From Planctomycetota bacterium (GTDB lineage: Bacteria; Planctomycetota; J058; JARGOJ01), in the NCBI GenBank assembly GCA_029210225.1, contig JARGOJ010000062.1, positions 1 to 17,289 on the forward strand: DNA of 17,289 nt, written 5' to 3'. How positions within the stretch are numbered: the stretch's first letter is position 1; each line of letters starts with the position of its first letter. Shown here one piece after another: positions 8,166-14,191 of this stretch. A program made the position numbers and the translations under genes. The notes under the pieces are model-generated. The model saw only the letters and a list, made by a program, of their open reading frames with translations. It did no database searches and was not told the DNA's origin.

Positions 8166-8711
8166 TCAAGAACTAGGTAACGGTGTCTTTCGCGAGAGCC
8201 ATTGAGAGCTCAAAATGAACATTGCGGGAGCTTGGAGGAAAGATCCCAGCACCATGAGAATTCCAACGATGATCATCGGGGGAAACCTGAAGGTGAGGAA
8301 CCACAAGCCCATGGATAACAATAAAGTCGTGAAGGCCACGGTCACAAAGACAGCAATGACAATGTTCAATCCAGAAATCAAGGCCCCTTTCCAACTCCAA
8401 TTGTTACTCAGAAATTCAAGCTCCCAGCCAAAGGACTGCGCACTCTGTCTTTCCGGGCGTCCTAGATCTATTAAAATCGCCTCACAGCCGAAGGTCGGGC
8501 AGCGACTCTTTCCATAGAGCATCTCCCGGCACTCATCGTGAAAGCAAGTCTGGCAGCTTGAGCAATTGGAGACCCCCAAGGCCCCCATGTGCACATTGTC
8601 ATGGCAGTAAACACAGCGCAAGGCCTTCATGGTTCTAGCTCGAAGCACAGGGATCTTGAACGCTTTTCTCGTCACCGGCAATTCATTGATGCGGGACTCC
8701 AGCTCATTCAC
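8166..8711 (-). CDS. RING/PHD-like zinc-finger membrane protein, paralogue A
   Basis: A 181-residue protein. The finger is C33-x2-C36-x13-C50-x2-C53-x4-H58-x2-C61-x9-C71-x4-C76, with an extra Cys at 56, spaced exactly as in the downstream paralogue. Two hydrophobic regions follow, at about 111-140 and 145-168. The finger therefore sits N-terminal to a membrane anchor, most likely on the cytoplasmic side. The start is a GTG (complement of 8709-8711) with a GGGGAG ribosome-binding site about 9 bases upstream. It overlaps the end of the preceding gene by 8 bases (GTGAATGA), which indicates translational coupling. The two paralogues diverge strongly in their membrane parts and are conserved in the finger, so the finger is probably the shared functional part. 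Confidence 0.77.
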   Translation of the reverse strand: MNELESRINELPVTRKAFKIPVLRARTMKALRCVYCHDNVHMGALGVSNCSSCQTCFHDECREMLYGKSRCPTFGCEAILIDLGRPERQSAQSFGWELEFLSNNWSWKGALISGLNIVIAVFVTVAFTTLLLSMGLWFLTFRFPPMIIVGILMVLGSFLQAPAMFILSSQWLSRKTPLPSS

Positions 8712-9048
8712 AGTGATGCTCTCCCCGAGAAATCTCTTTCTCCTGGCGTAGTATGGCCAAGGTCACAAAAACCGTCGTAATCGGTCCTTGCGCATAGGCC
8801 AAAACGGACACGATCCCGCCCAGTCGATCTCCCAGAGGGCCTGGGAAACCGATCTTCACGGCGATCGCAATCATTAAGAGGATCATGAGAAAGCCAAGGC
8901 CTGTGACAAAGCCTAGGACCATAGAGACGATGATCTTGCCAAAGCTTAAAACTGCATTTGGCAAAACGCCAAGATTGGACTTTTGCGAAGAACCCATTCC
9001 CTTTGAATAAGGGAGCTTTCCCTCTGGAAACGCTACTTTATCTATCAC
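8704..9048 (-). CDS. Small two-helix membrane protein
   Basis: A 114-residue protein of no family I recognise. The first ~35 residues are polar. Membrane helices are predicted at about 39-64 and 78-100, separated by a Gly/Pro-rich turn (KIGFPGPLGDR). A short charged tail ends HHCE. The start is GTG, with GAGGAGA six bases upstream, and that ribosome-binding site is inside a 12-bp hairpin (9054-9085). Its end overlaps the zinc-finger gene by 8 bases, so it heads a coupled three-gene unit. It may be a membrane partner of the two zinc-finger proteins (inference from gene order only). Confidence 0.7.
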   Translation of the reverse strand: MIDKVAFPEGKLPYSKGMGSSQKSNLGVLPNAVLSFGKIIVSMVLGFVTGLGFLMILLMIAIAVKIGFPGPLGDRLGGIVSVLAYAQGPITTVFVTLAILRQEKEISRGEHHCE

Positions 9049-9053
9049 TTCAC

Positions 9054-9085
9054 TCTCCTCACCGAAATTTAACTCGGTGAGGAGA
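9054..9085 (-). promoter_or_regulatory. Hairpin that sequesters the ribosome-binding site
   Basis: TCTCCTCACCGA at 9054-9065 and TCGGTGAGGAGA at 9074-9085 (+ strand) are perfectly complementary over 12 bp with an 8-base loop. Read on the minus strand, the 3' arm contains GAGGAG, the Shine-Dalgarno of the membrane-protein gene, six bases before its GTG at 9048. The pyrimidine arm TCTCCTC mimics the anti-Shine-Dalgarno end of 16S rRNA. There is no T-run after the stem, so a terminator is less likely. It lies between the dehydrogenase gene (stop at 9128) and the membrane cluster. Confidence 0.65.
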
Positions 9086-9127
9086 CGAGTAATGCAAAGC
9101 TCATTCCAAAAGGAGAAGAGGTCTTAT

Positions 9128-10282
9128 TTACTTCGCGGCTTTGATGCGACGACGGAGCTCTTCGGTGACTGCTGTGCAGCTTGAAGCTTTGTCCGCGCCA
9201 ATAATGTCGGCGGTCAAGATTTCACCGGCGATGACTTGCTCGCGGACAGCGGTGTCAATCAGGCTCGCGGCTTTGCAAAGCTCAGCATCGCCCTTGCGCT
9301 TGCCGAGCCAATCGAGAGCTTCCTTGGTCGAGAGGATCATAGCCAAGGGATTCGCGGCGTTTTTGCCGGAGAGGGGAGGAGCAGAACCGTGGATGGGCTC
9401 AAACATACCGTGGTTGTCGCCGATGTTATTCCCGACAGCGAGGCCCATGCCGCCCTGTAGGACACTCGCCAAGTCGGTGACGACATCGCCAAAGAGATTG
9501 GTCGTCACGCAAACGTCGTAGCGCTCAGGCTCTTTCATGAGCCATTGAGTGAAGGCGTCGACGATGTCCTTGCCGGTTTCGATGCCTTCATATTCTTTCG
9601 CGACATCAAAGAAGATATCCCGGAACAGGCGGCAGCCGTCCATGACGTTGTCTTTGACGATGGCGGTGACCCGAGGCTTGCCATCGCAGGGGCTTCCTTT
9701 ATCGCGCTGCTTGCAAAGCTCGAAGGCATAGCGAATCACTCGCTCTGAAGCTTCCCGAGTGATAATGCGATTGTCTATCGCCACGAGGTCTTTGCCGCCG
9801 CGGTTGAGCTTGCCGCCGATGCCAGCATAGAGACCTTCGGTGTTCTCCCGGATGAAGACCATGTTGACCTTATCGGGGTCCCAGATCTGCATGGGGCGAC
9901 CATGAATAATGTGGGGGATGCCCTTGTAGAGTTCGACAGGGCGCACATTGGCGTAGAGGTCTAAGTTGACGCGATTGCCGATGACAGGGGAGTAGCCGGC
10001 CATTTTGCCGTTCTTCATTGTGACCGGGCCAGGACCGTCGGGGCTGGGCCAACCGACGGCGGCGAGGAGTATGGCGTCGGCGGCCTTGCACTTCTCTTCG
10101 GAGCCTTCAGGCCAATCTCGTTGTCGGCCATTTTCGAGGTAGTATTTGCCGCCGCAGGGGATGCTCTCGAAGCGAAAGTCGAAGCCAAACATGTCTTGAA
10201 GTAGCGCTAAGACCTTTTGCGCCTCGTCCATGACCTCAACGCCAATGCCATCTCCAGGCAAACAGACAATATCGTACGGCAT
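9128..10282 (-). CDS. Isocitrate / isopropylmalate dehydrogenase family oxidative decarboxylase
   Basis: A 384-residue member of the beta-hydroxyacid oxidative decarboxylase family, which oxidises and decarboxylates (R)-hydroxy acids such as isocitrate, 3-isopropylmalate, homoisocitrate or tartrate. Visible conserved parts: LPGDGIG near the N-terminus; substrate-binding Arg104 and Arg114 ten residues apart around LDLYANVRP; Arg145 in RENTEG with the catalytic-type Tyr152; Lys210 in IVKDN; metal-binding Asp242, Asp266 and Asp270 in the family signature NLFGDVVTD; and the cofactor loop HGSAP at 298-302. Ser98 sits at the spacing of the E. coli Icd phosphorylated serine. The two residues after HGSAP are Pro-Leu, neither Asp-Ile (NAD type) nor Lys-Tyr (E. 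coli NADP type), so cofactor and substrate cannot be assigned. ATG start with GAGGA 8-9 bases upstream. Confidence 0.88.
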   Translation of the reverse strand: MPYDIVCLPGDGIGVEVMDEAQKVLALLQDMFGFDFRFESIPCGGKYYLENGRQRDWPEGSEEKCKAADAILLAAVGWPSPDGPGPVTMKNGKMAGYSPVIGNRVNLDLYANVRPVELYKGIPHIIHGRPMQIWDPDKVNMVFIRENTEGLYAGIGGKLNRGGKDLVAIDNRIITREASERVIRYAFELCKQRDKGSPCDGKPRVTAIVKDNVMDGCRLFRDIFFDVAKEYEGIETGKDIVDAFTQWLMKEPERYDVCVTTNLFGDVVTDLASVLQGGMGLAVGNNIGDNHGMFEPIHGSAPPLSGKNAANPLAMILSTKEALDWLGKRKGDAELCKAASLIDTAVREQVIAGEILTADIIGADKASSCTAVTEELRRRIKAAK

Positions 10283-10624
10283 AGAAAGCTTCCTCTTCTT
10301 CCCCAGCTTGAAAGCCTCACTATCGGACAGAATCCTCCAAAAATCCAGAGTCAGGGGGGCGAATCAAAGCGACTGTCATCCGGACGCATAGCGAACACCA
10401 AATGCGAAAGGGCGGACACACTGGAGGCTGTGTCCGCCCGGGATTAGATTTATATGTTCCAACCGATTTCATTCACAACCATGTGTCCAGGCTTGGCTTA
10501 CTTCTTAATCCGTTGCTTCGACCGACAAGCGACAAAGCGTTTTGCCAAGGACGTCTTCACTCCTGTTTTAGAAGCGCGACTCCGTGAGGACGATGACAGC
10601 CTGGAGGATGGAAAAGAGGCGGGG
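10283..10624. other. Intergenic region between dehydrogenase and rep genes
   Basis: About 340 bases. It contains the 11-bp hairpin at 10410-10439 and no gene I can defend. A frame running on beyond the rep stop on the minus strand (ending at 10498, Lys/Arg-rich) could encode a ~20-residue basic peptide from a GTG near 10560, but no family or context supports it. Confidence 0.5.
10410..10439. repeat. Solo REP-like hairpin related to the 262-583 elements
   Basis: GGGCGGACACA at 10410-10420 pairs perfectly with TGTGTCCGCCC at 10429-10439 around an 8-base loop, followed by GGGATT. The other elements end in TGTGTCTGCCCTGGATT (copy 1) and TGTGTCTACCCGGGATT (copy 2), so this is probably a third family member. 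It could also act as a structural end to leftward rep transcription. Confidence 0.7.
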
Positions 10625-12214
10625 CTATGAGTTTTCTCCGGCCAGTTCAAGGAGAATCTTGTTGAACTGTTTGTTGTAGGCGTCTTTGACAATGGAGTTG
10701 CTAAGACCGGGGTAGCGCTCTTCAAGGGCTGCAGTGGGGGATGCTGTCGTGTCTTGTTTGAGAAGTCCGCGAAGTCCCTGACAGTCGGCCAACATTCTCG
10801 CGATAGCCGTTTCTTCAAGGGTAATCCGAGCGGATTCATCGAGACTTTGGAGAGCGGTCTGTTTTCGTTGTTCCAGTTCATTCTTTGCAACTTCCTTCGC
10901 TTCCAAAATTTCGGCGCGTTTCACTTCTTTGTCTTGGATCTCTTTAAAACGTTCCTTAGGCGTTTTGTAATCGTCGGGAATGTAGTAACCGTCGTTCAGG
11001 CACTTTGCCACATAGGCATCAGGACCGCGACGCCACTCCCATTTCACGTCAGCGTTCTTCTCCCGGACATTCTCCAGCAGGGCCCATAGTGCTCGTTCTG
11101 AGATATTTTGCCCGTACTTCTTTAGTAGAAACTTGATGTTCTTGACTCCCGCAGCCCGGAACGCCAAGAGCAGTTGTTCGTCATAGGAAACCGGAGTTTC
11201 CTCAAAGAGCGGCAATTGATCCTTGTCCTCGTCTTTGAGGGGGATGCGATTGGGCTCATTCTCAATATGAATGACAATAGGCTTGTCTTCTTCCCCGGGA
11301 GGCGCCAGGAGAGTAATAGTCAATCCCTTGCCTCGCCGCGACTTCTTCTCCTCAGCAATGGTAATCGCGCCAATTTTCTCAAGCTTCTCATGAGGGTTTA
11401 GCAGTCGATTCACCAAGTTAGAGTGAAACTGTTCCTTGATCCTCAGCTCACTACCAAGGCTCTTATATTCAAAGAAGCGCTCCTCACCCATACGCATCCG
11501 GCCGTTGTAATAACCGTGAAGCAAGATCGCCACGCTGTTCTTGGCCCGGAGCTTTTGCAAAACCCCACTATGAATCCGAGGACGAAGCCGCCCAGGCTCG
11601 GTCAAACCAGACATAACAATAGAAGAGAGCTGGCACACAACTAAGCGCTGAGCCTCTTTACCCGATCCTAAGGTGGCGGTTTGTTTGAGCTTAAGAATCG
11701 TGAACGGATCAGCCTCCGTCTCGACAGGGATGATCTTGCCCTTCTCGGTTCTCGACATAAAGCAATTGGTCAAGGTGATAAAGCAGCGGCGCAGGCGATC
11801 GAGGGAATCTTTAACCTGCTGGTTTTGCCGTCCTCCTGCTTTCAGCCCAAGGCGTCGGAACAAGGACCTATAACTAAAAGCAATCCGTCCCTGAGGATCT
11901 CCTCCCTGGTCATACCAAAGCTGGATAAGGGCGAGCATGACCAGACGGTCGAACGGTTCGAGGTTCATTCCAGCGTAGGCGCCGACTTCGATACGACCAA
12001 GGACCTTCCCGGCGATGTCTAGGATCTCGTGGAGCTTTCGAGCTTCCTTAGAGCTTCCTCCAAAGAGTTGGCAGGACCAGTATTCAAGATTGAAGTCGAT
12101 CTCGAAGGTAGGAGTGAGAATTTGAGAGGGGCGATCAACCTCTTGAAGCCAGGATTCCCAGCGTTGTGTCTCTTCGCGTCCGATTTCACTAATTCTCAAA
12201 GTCTGGTTGCTCAC
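10625..12214 (-). CDS. RepA-like replication initiator protein (winged-helix type)
   Basis: A 529-residue protein from a GTG (complement of 12212-12214). An ATG further upstream (12319) would add 35 unlikely residues, whereas the GTG has AGGAGGAG eight bases away. The region at about 84-155 (FDRLVMLALIQLWYDQGG, then FSYRSLFRRLGLK, then DSLDRLRRCFITLTN) matches the pattern of plasmid RepA/RPA-type initiators: a strand-helix segment, then a Leu/Arg helix ending in DRL with a following Thr-rich strand. A second winged-helix-like region spans about 222-295. The C-terminal third has YVAKCLNDGYYIPDDY, like the tail segment of several initiators, and a charged helical stretch. It probably binds the iterons directly upstream (12473-12961) and recruits the host helicase. 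Family assignment is by pattern recognition, not a search. Confidence 0.75.
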   Translation of the reverse strand: MSNQTLRISEIGREETQRWESWLQEVDRPSQILTPTFEIDFNLEYWSCQLFGGSSKEARKLHEILDIAGKVLGRIEVGAYAGMNLEPFDRLVMLALIQLWYDQGGDPQGRIAFSYRSLFRRLGLKAGGRQNQQVKDSLDRLRRCFITLTNCFMSRTEKGKIIPVETEADPFTILKLKQTATLGSGKEAQRLVVCQLSSIVMSGLTEPGRLRPRIHSGVLQKLRAKNSVAILLHGYYNGRMRMGEERFFEYKSLGSELRIKEQFHSNLVNRLLNPHEKLEKIGAITIAEEKKSRRGKGLTITLLAPPGEEDKPIVIHIENEPNRIPLKDEDKDQLPLFEETPVSYDEQLLLAFRAAGVKNIKFLLKKYGQNISERALWALLENVREKNADVKWEWRRGPDAYVAKCLNDGYYIPDDYKTPKERFKEIQDKEVKRAEILEAKEVAKNELEQRKQTALQSLDESARITLEETAIARMLADCQGLRGLLKQDTTASPTAALEERYPGLSNSIVKDAYNKQFNKILLELAGENS

Positions 12215-12221
12215 GGTCGAT

Positions 12222-12230
12222 TCTCCTCCT
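12222..12230 (-). promoter_or_regulatory. Strong ribosome-binding site deciding the rep start
   Basis: On the minus strand AGGAGGAGA precedes the GTG at 12214 by 7-8 bases. It selects GTG over the more distant ATG at 12319, which lacks such a site. Confidence 0.85.
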
Positions 12231-12472
12231 GAAGCATTTCCGTCCCCACAGATTAGCGAGGATGCTCGTAAAGAAAAAATAGATGCCGTGAAAATGATGG
12301 TCTTTGATGTAAGTGACAAGCTTCCAATGATTTATGAGTGCTAAAAGATCCCATGATTGTTGATGATCATCATCACAACATCATCTATACATCATCCGCA
12401 GGTCAGGAAGAGCAAATCACCGGTCGCTTAAGCCCAACGAAATCAGGGACTTAAGATGAAAGCCATCATAAG

Positions 12473-12491
12473 CGTGTCTCTTTGATCGAGA
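12473..12491 (-). repeat. Iteron in reverse orientation
   Basis: The minus strand reads TCTCGATCAAAGAGACACG, matching the consensus TCTCGAACGAAGAGACACG at 16 of 19 positions. It faces the degenerate direct copy at 12515-12533, making a large interrupted palindrome next to the rep leader, a typical place for autoregulation by Rep. Confidence 0.8.
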
Positions 12492-12514
12492 GTAAATCAA
12501 GGACTTAGAGCGCT

Positions 12515-12533
12515 TCTCGATTGTTTCGACACG
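12515..12533 (+). repeat. Degenerate iteron, direct orientation
   Basis: TCTCGATTGTTTCGACACG keeps the outer TCTCGA and GACACG of the consensus and differs in the centre. Confidence 0.6.
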
Positions 12534-12579
12534 CCCCCAAGATTTCTGTAACTCTTTTCATATTAATTTCTTAGAGAGC

Positions 12580-12642
12580 TCTCGAATGGAAAGACACAGG
12601 GTCTCGAACGATGAGACACGCCATCTCGAACGAAGAGACACG
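12580..12642 (+). repeat. Iteron cluster 1 (three copies)
   Basis: Copies of the 19-bp consensus TCTCGAACGAAGAGACACG start at 12580, 12602 and 12624, exactly 22 bp apart. The third is a perfect consensus; the second differs at one position. They lie directly right of the AT-rich patch. Confidence 0.9.
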
Positions 12643-12730
12643 GGGATGAAGCCCTAAAAGGCCCGTTCATCATCCCAACTTTCCCAGCCTATAAGCTTAT
12701 GAATTAAGGACTTGTAACTTTTGATTCATC

Positions 12731-12961
12731 TCTCGAAGCAAGAGACACACCCCTCGAACGAAGAGACACGCTTCTCGAAACGAAAGACACAGCCCTCGAA
12801 TCAAGAGACTCATCGCCTCGATGGAAGAGACACGGCTTTTTAGAGATGAGACACGGCTCCTCGAATAAAGAGACACGCCATCTCGAACGAAGAGACACGC
12901 ACTCGAACGAAGAGACACGGCTCTCGAACAAAGAGACACAGCTCTCGAACAAAGAGACACG
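12731..12961 (+). repeat. Iteron cluster 2 (eleven copies)
   Basis: Copies start at 12731, 12752, 12773, 12794, 12816, 12837, 12859, 12881, 12901, 12922 and 12943, at steps of 20-22 bp (mean about 21, two helical turns). The copy at 12881 is a perfect consensus; that at 12837 (TTTTTAGAGATGAGACACG) is the most degenerate. The invariant part is AGAGAC or GAGACAC at the right half. Spacers are only 1-3 bases long, which excludes a CRISPR array. Confidence 0.92.
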
Positions 12962-12970
12962 GCCCTTCGA

Positions 12971-13475
12971 TTCTGAATTTCAAATTCTCTCATGACTCGG
13001 GAAGGATCTCTCAACATCCATATATATAAGGTATAGCCCAGCAGCACTCTCTCAAGAGCTCCTTGTCGAACTACTCTATATAGTATGAAACGAATGTTAG
13101 GGCCACTCTATCGAGTATGGAAGTCGTCGCTAGATTGCAAGAACAGCATTATTAATGTCATAGAAGGGGGAGCTTCTTTCAAAGAGCCCTTCATAGAGTG
13201 GTGTGATCCCTAAGCAGGCGCGAGCTTTTGTATAAGTCTATGGCTTGCAAATATTTAGATGACTCTCGAAGAGAGAGACGCGGAGGACCAAGGAGTGGTG
13301 TTGCGGAGGGAATGGGGCATGGTGGAAAGGAGTCGCATCGCTATATCTTGTAGGATGAATTTTGGAAGGCCCAAGTCAGAGGGGGGCGAATGATGGAAAT
13401 CGGAGCCGGTCTCTCCCTTCACAATTGTTTATAAGAGATAGAAGCTATGGCAAATCCAAAAACATTGGATCGTGT
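12971..13475. other. Non-coding stretch right of the iterons
   Basis: No gene is convincing here. Visible features are TATATATAAGG at 13021, two related motifs ACTCTATATAGTATG (13073) and ACTCTATCGAGTATG (13105) 32 bp apart, an inverted ATAGAGTGG at 13193, and a lone iteron-like copy TCTCGAAGAGAGAGACGCG at 13264-13282. These may belong to the origin or be operators. Confidence 0.45.
13264..13282 (+). repeat. Isolated iteron-like copy
   Basis: TCTCGAAGAGAGAGACGCG matches the iteron consensus at both ends but lies about 300 bp from the main cluster. Confidence 0.5.
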
Positions 13476-14174
13476 ATGGACTCTCTTTCAAAACTCGAAC
13501 GCGCATACCAGGCTGACCCTGGAAATTTGAACGTGCTCGCCAAGCTGACGCGAGAACAGCGCCGTCTGGGTTGGACTTACGAAGGAAAGAGCATCCCCGA
13601 GTGGCTTGAGAGCCTCTCCTTGGACAAGCCCTGGCACGAACGAAGTAAGGGTGTTTGGCGTCTTGGCGGGCTAGGAACGAAGGCGAGCTTTGGTGTGCCG
13701 GCTTTGCTTCAACTTCTCTCTAAAGATCCTTCGGTTACGGTGCAATCACGGATTCTTCAGGTTCTTGGGAAGATACGCTGTGAAGCCTCGATCCCAACTC
13801 TTATTGAAGCCGCGAAGACAGCAGCTCCTGGTATCCGTTGGGTCGCATGCAAAGCTTTGGGAGAGTTGGGGCCAAAGGCCAAGCTCGCGGGGCCGGTGCT
13901 TTGGAAGAACACTCAGGAGTCGAACGATGAGAGCCTCTTTGTGAGTTCTCTAGAAGCCTATGCCAAGGTCGCTCCGAAAGAGTCGCTGCGAACCTTTAGG
14001 AGCATCCTCGAATCGGGAGATCCAGGTCGAATAAGATCGGCGCTCAGAGTTCTTCCAGCGTTAAAAGAGAACGCCCGCCCACTTGAAGCAACGTTAAGAG
14101 AGTTGGTTAAGGCTGGTGGGGAGCTTGGGGCTTTGGCCGAGGACGTGCTGGAGGAAGGACCCGAAGACCTGTGA
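13476..14174 (+). CDS. Small HEAT-repeat protein
   Basis: A 232-residue protein from the ATG at 13476. The frame is open upstream to a TTG at 13362, but those 38 residues are basic and unlike the rest. Residues 1-35 (MDSLSKLERAYQADPGNL, then LAKLTREQRRLGW) form a helical, TPR-like start. The segment YEGKSIPEWLESL then leads into about four or five HEAT-like repeats, including GVPALLQLLSKD, ASIPTLIEAA and CKALGELGPKAK. The repeats weaken toward the acidic C-terminus. There is no signal peptide or membrane segment, so it is probably cytoplasmic. The YEGKSIPEWLE lead-in resembles the start of the secreted HEAT protein in this window (LPQWIERL). It converges on the giant HEAT gene with 17 bases between the stops. 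Role: protein-binding scaffold, partner unknown. Confidence 0.75.
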   Translation: MDSLSKLERAYQADPGNLNVLAKLTREQRRLGWTYEGKSIPEWLESLSLDKPWHERSKGVWRLGGLGTKASFGVPALLQLLSKDPSVTVQSRILQVLGKIRCEASIPTLIEAAKTAAPGIRWVACKALGELGPKAKLAGPVLWKNTQESNDESLFVSSLEAYAKVAPKESLRTFRSILESGDPGRIRSALRVLPALKENARPLEATLRELVKAGGELGALAEDVLEEGPEDL

Positions 14175-14191
14175 AAGTAGCCGGCCTTCTT

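Larger units (their letters stand above)
12360..12970. other. Candidate replication origin (iterons plus AT-rich segment)
   Basis: The region upstream of rep holds, in order: a TGATGATCATCA palindrome and ATCATC-rich stretch (12361-12400), a convergent pair of iterons, an AT-rich patch (about 12541-12572, TATTAATTTC), three iterons, a spacer with the motif AATTAAGGACTTG, and eleven iterons. Repeats, an AT-rich segment and an adjacent initiator gene are the layout of iteron-type origins. No canonical TTATNCACA DnaA box was found by eye. Confidence 0.65.

Noticed and set aside
10498..10890. Minus-strand frame of 130 codons at the end of rep
   Set aside because: Mostly a shadow of rep in another frame; the part beyond the rep stop is a short basic tail without supporting evidence.
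12215..12319. N-terminal extension of Rep from the ATG at 12319
   Set aside because: The GTG at 12214 has a near-perfect ribosome-binding site, while the extension has none and reads as non-coding leader.
12580..12961. CRISPR array
   Set aside because: Repeats are 19 bp with only 1-3 bases between them; there are no unique spacers and no cas genes.
12697..13047. Minus-strand reading frame of 116 codons with recurring SLCSRAV
   Set aside because: It is the translation of the 21-bp iteron spacing, which preserves frame. It has no ribosome-binding site and the periodicity breaks where spacing is 20 or 22 bp.
13362..13475. N-terminal extension of the small HEAT protein from a TTG
   Set aside because: The residues are basic and unstructured, unlike the rest. 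The ATG at 13476 begins the recognisable helical domain.
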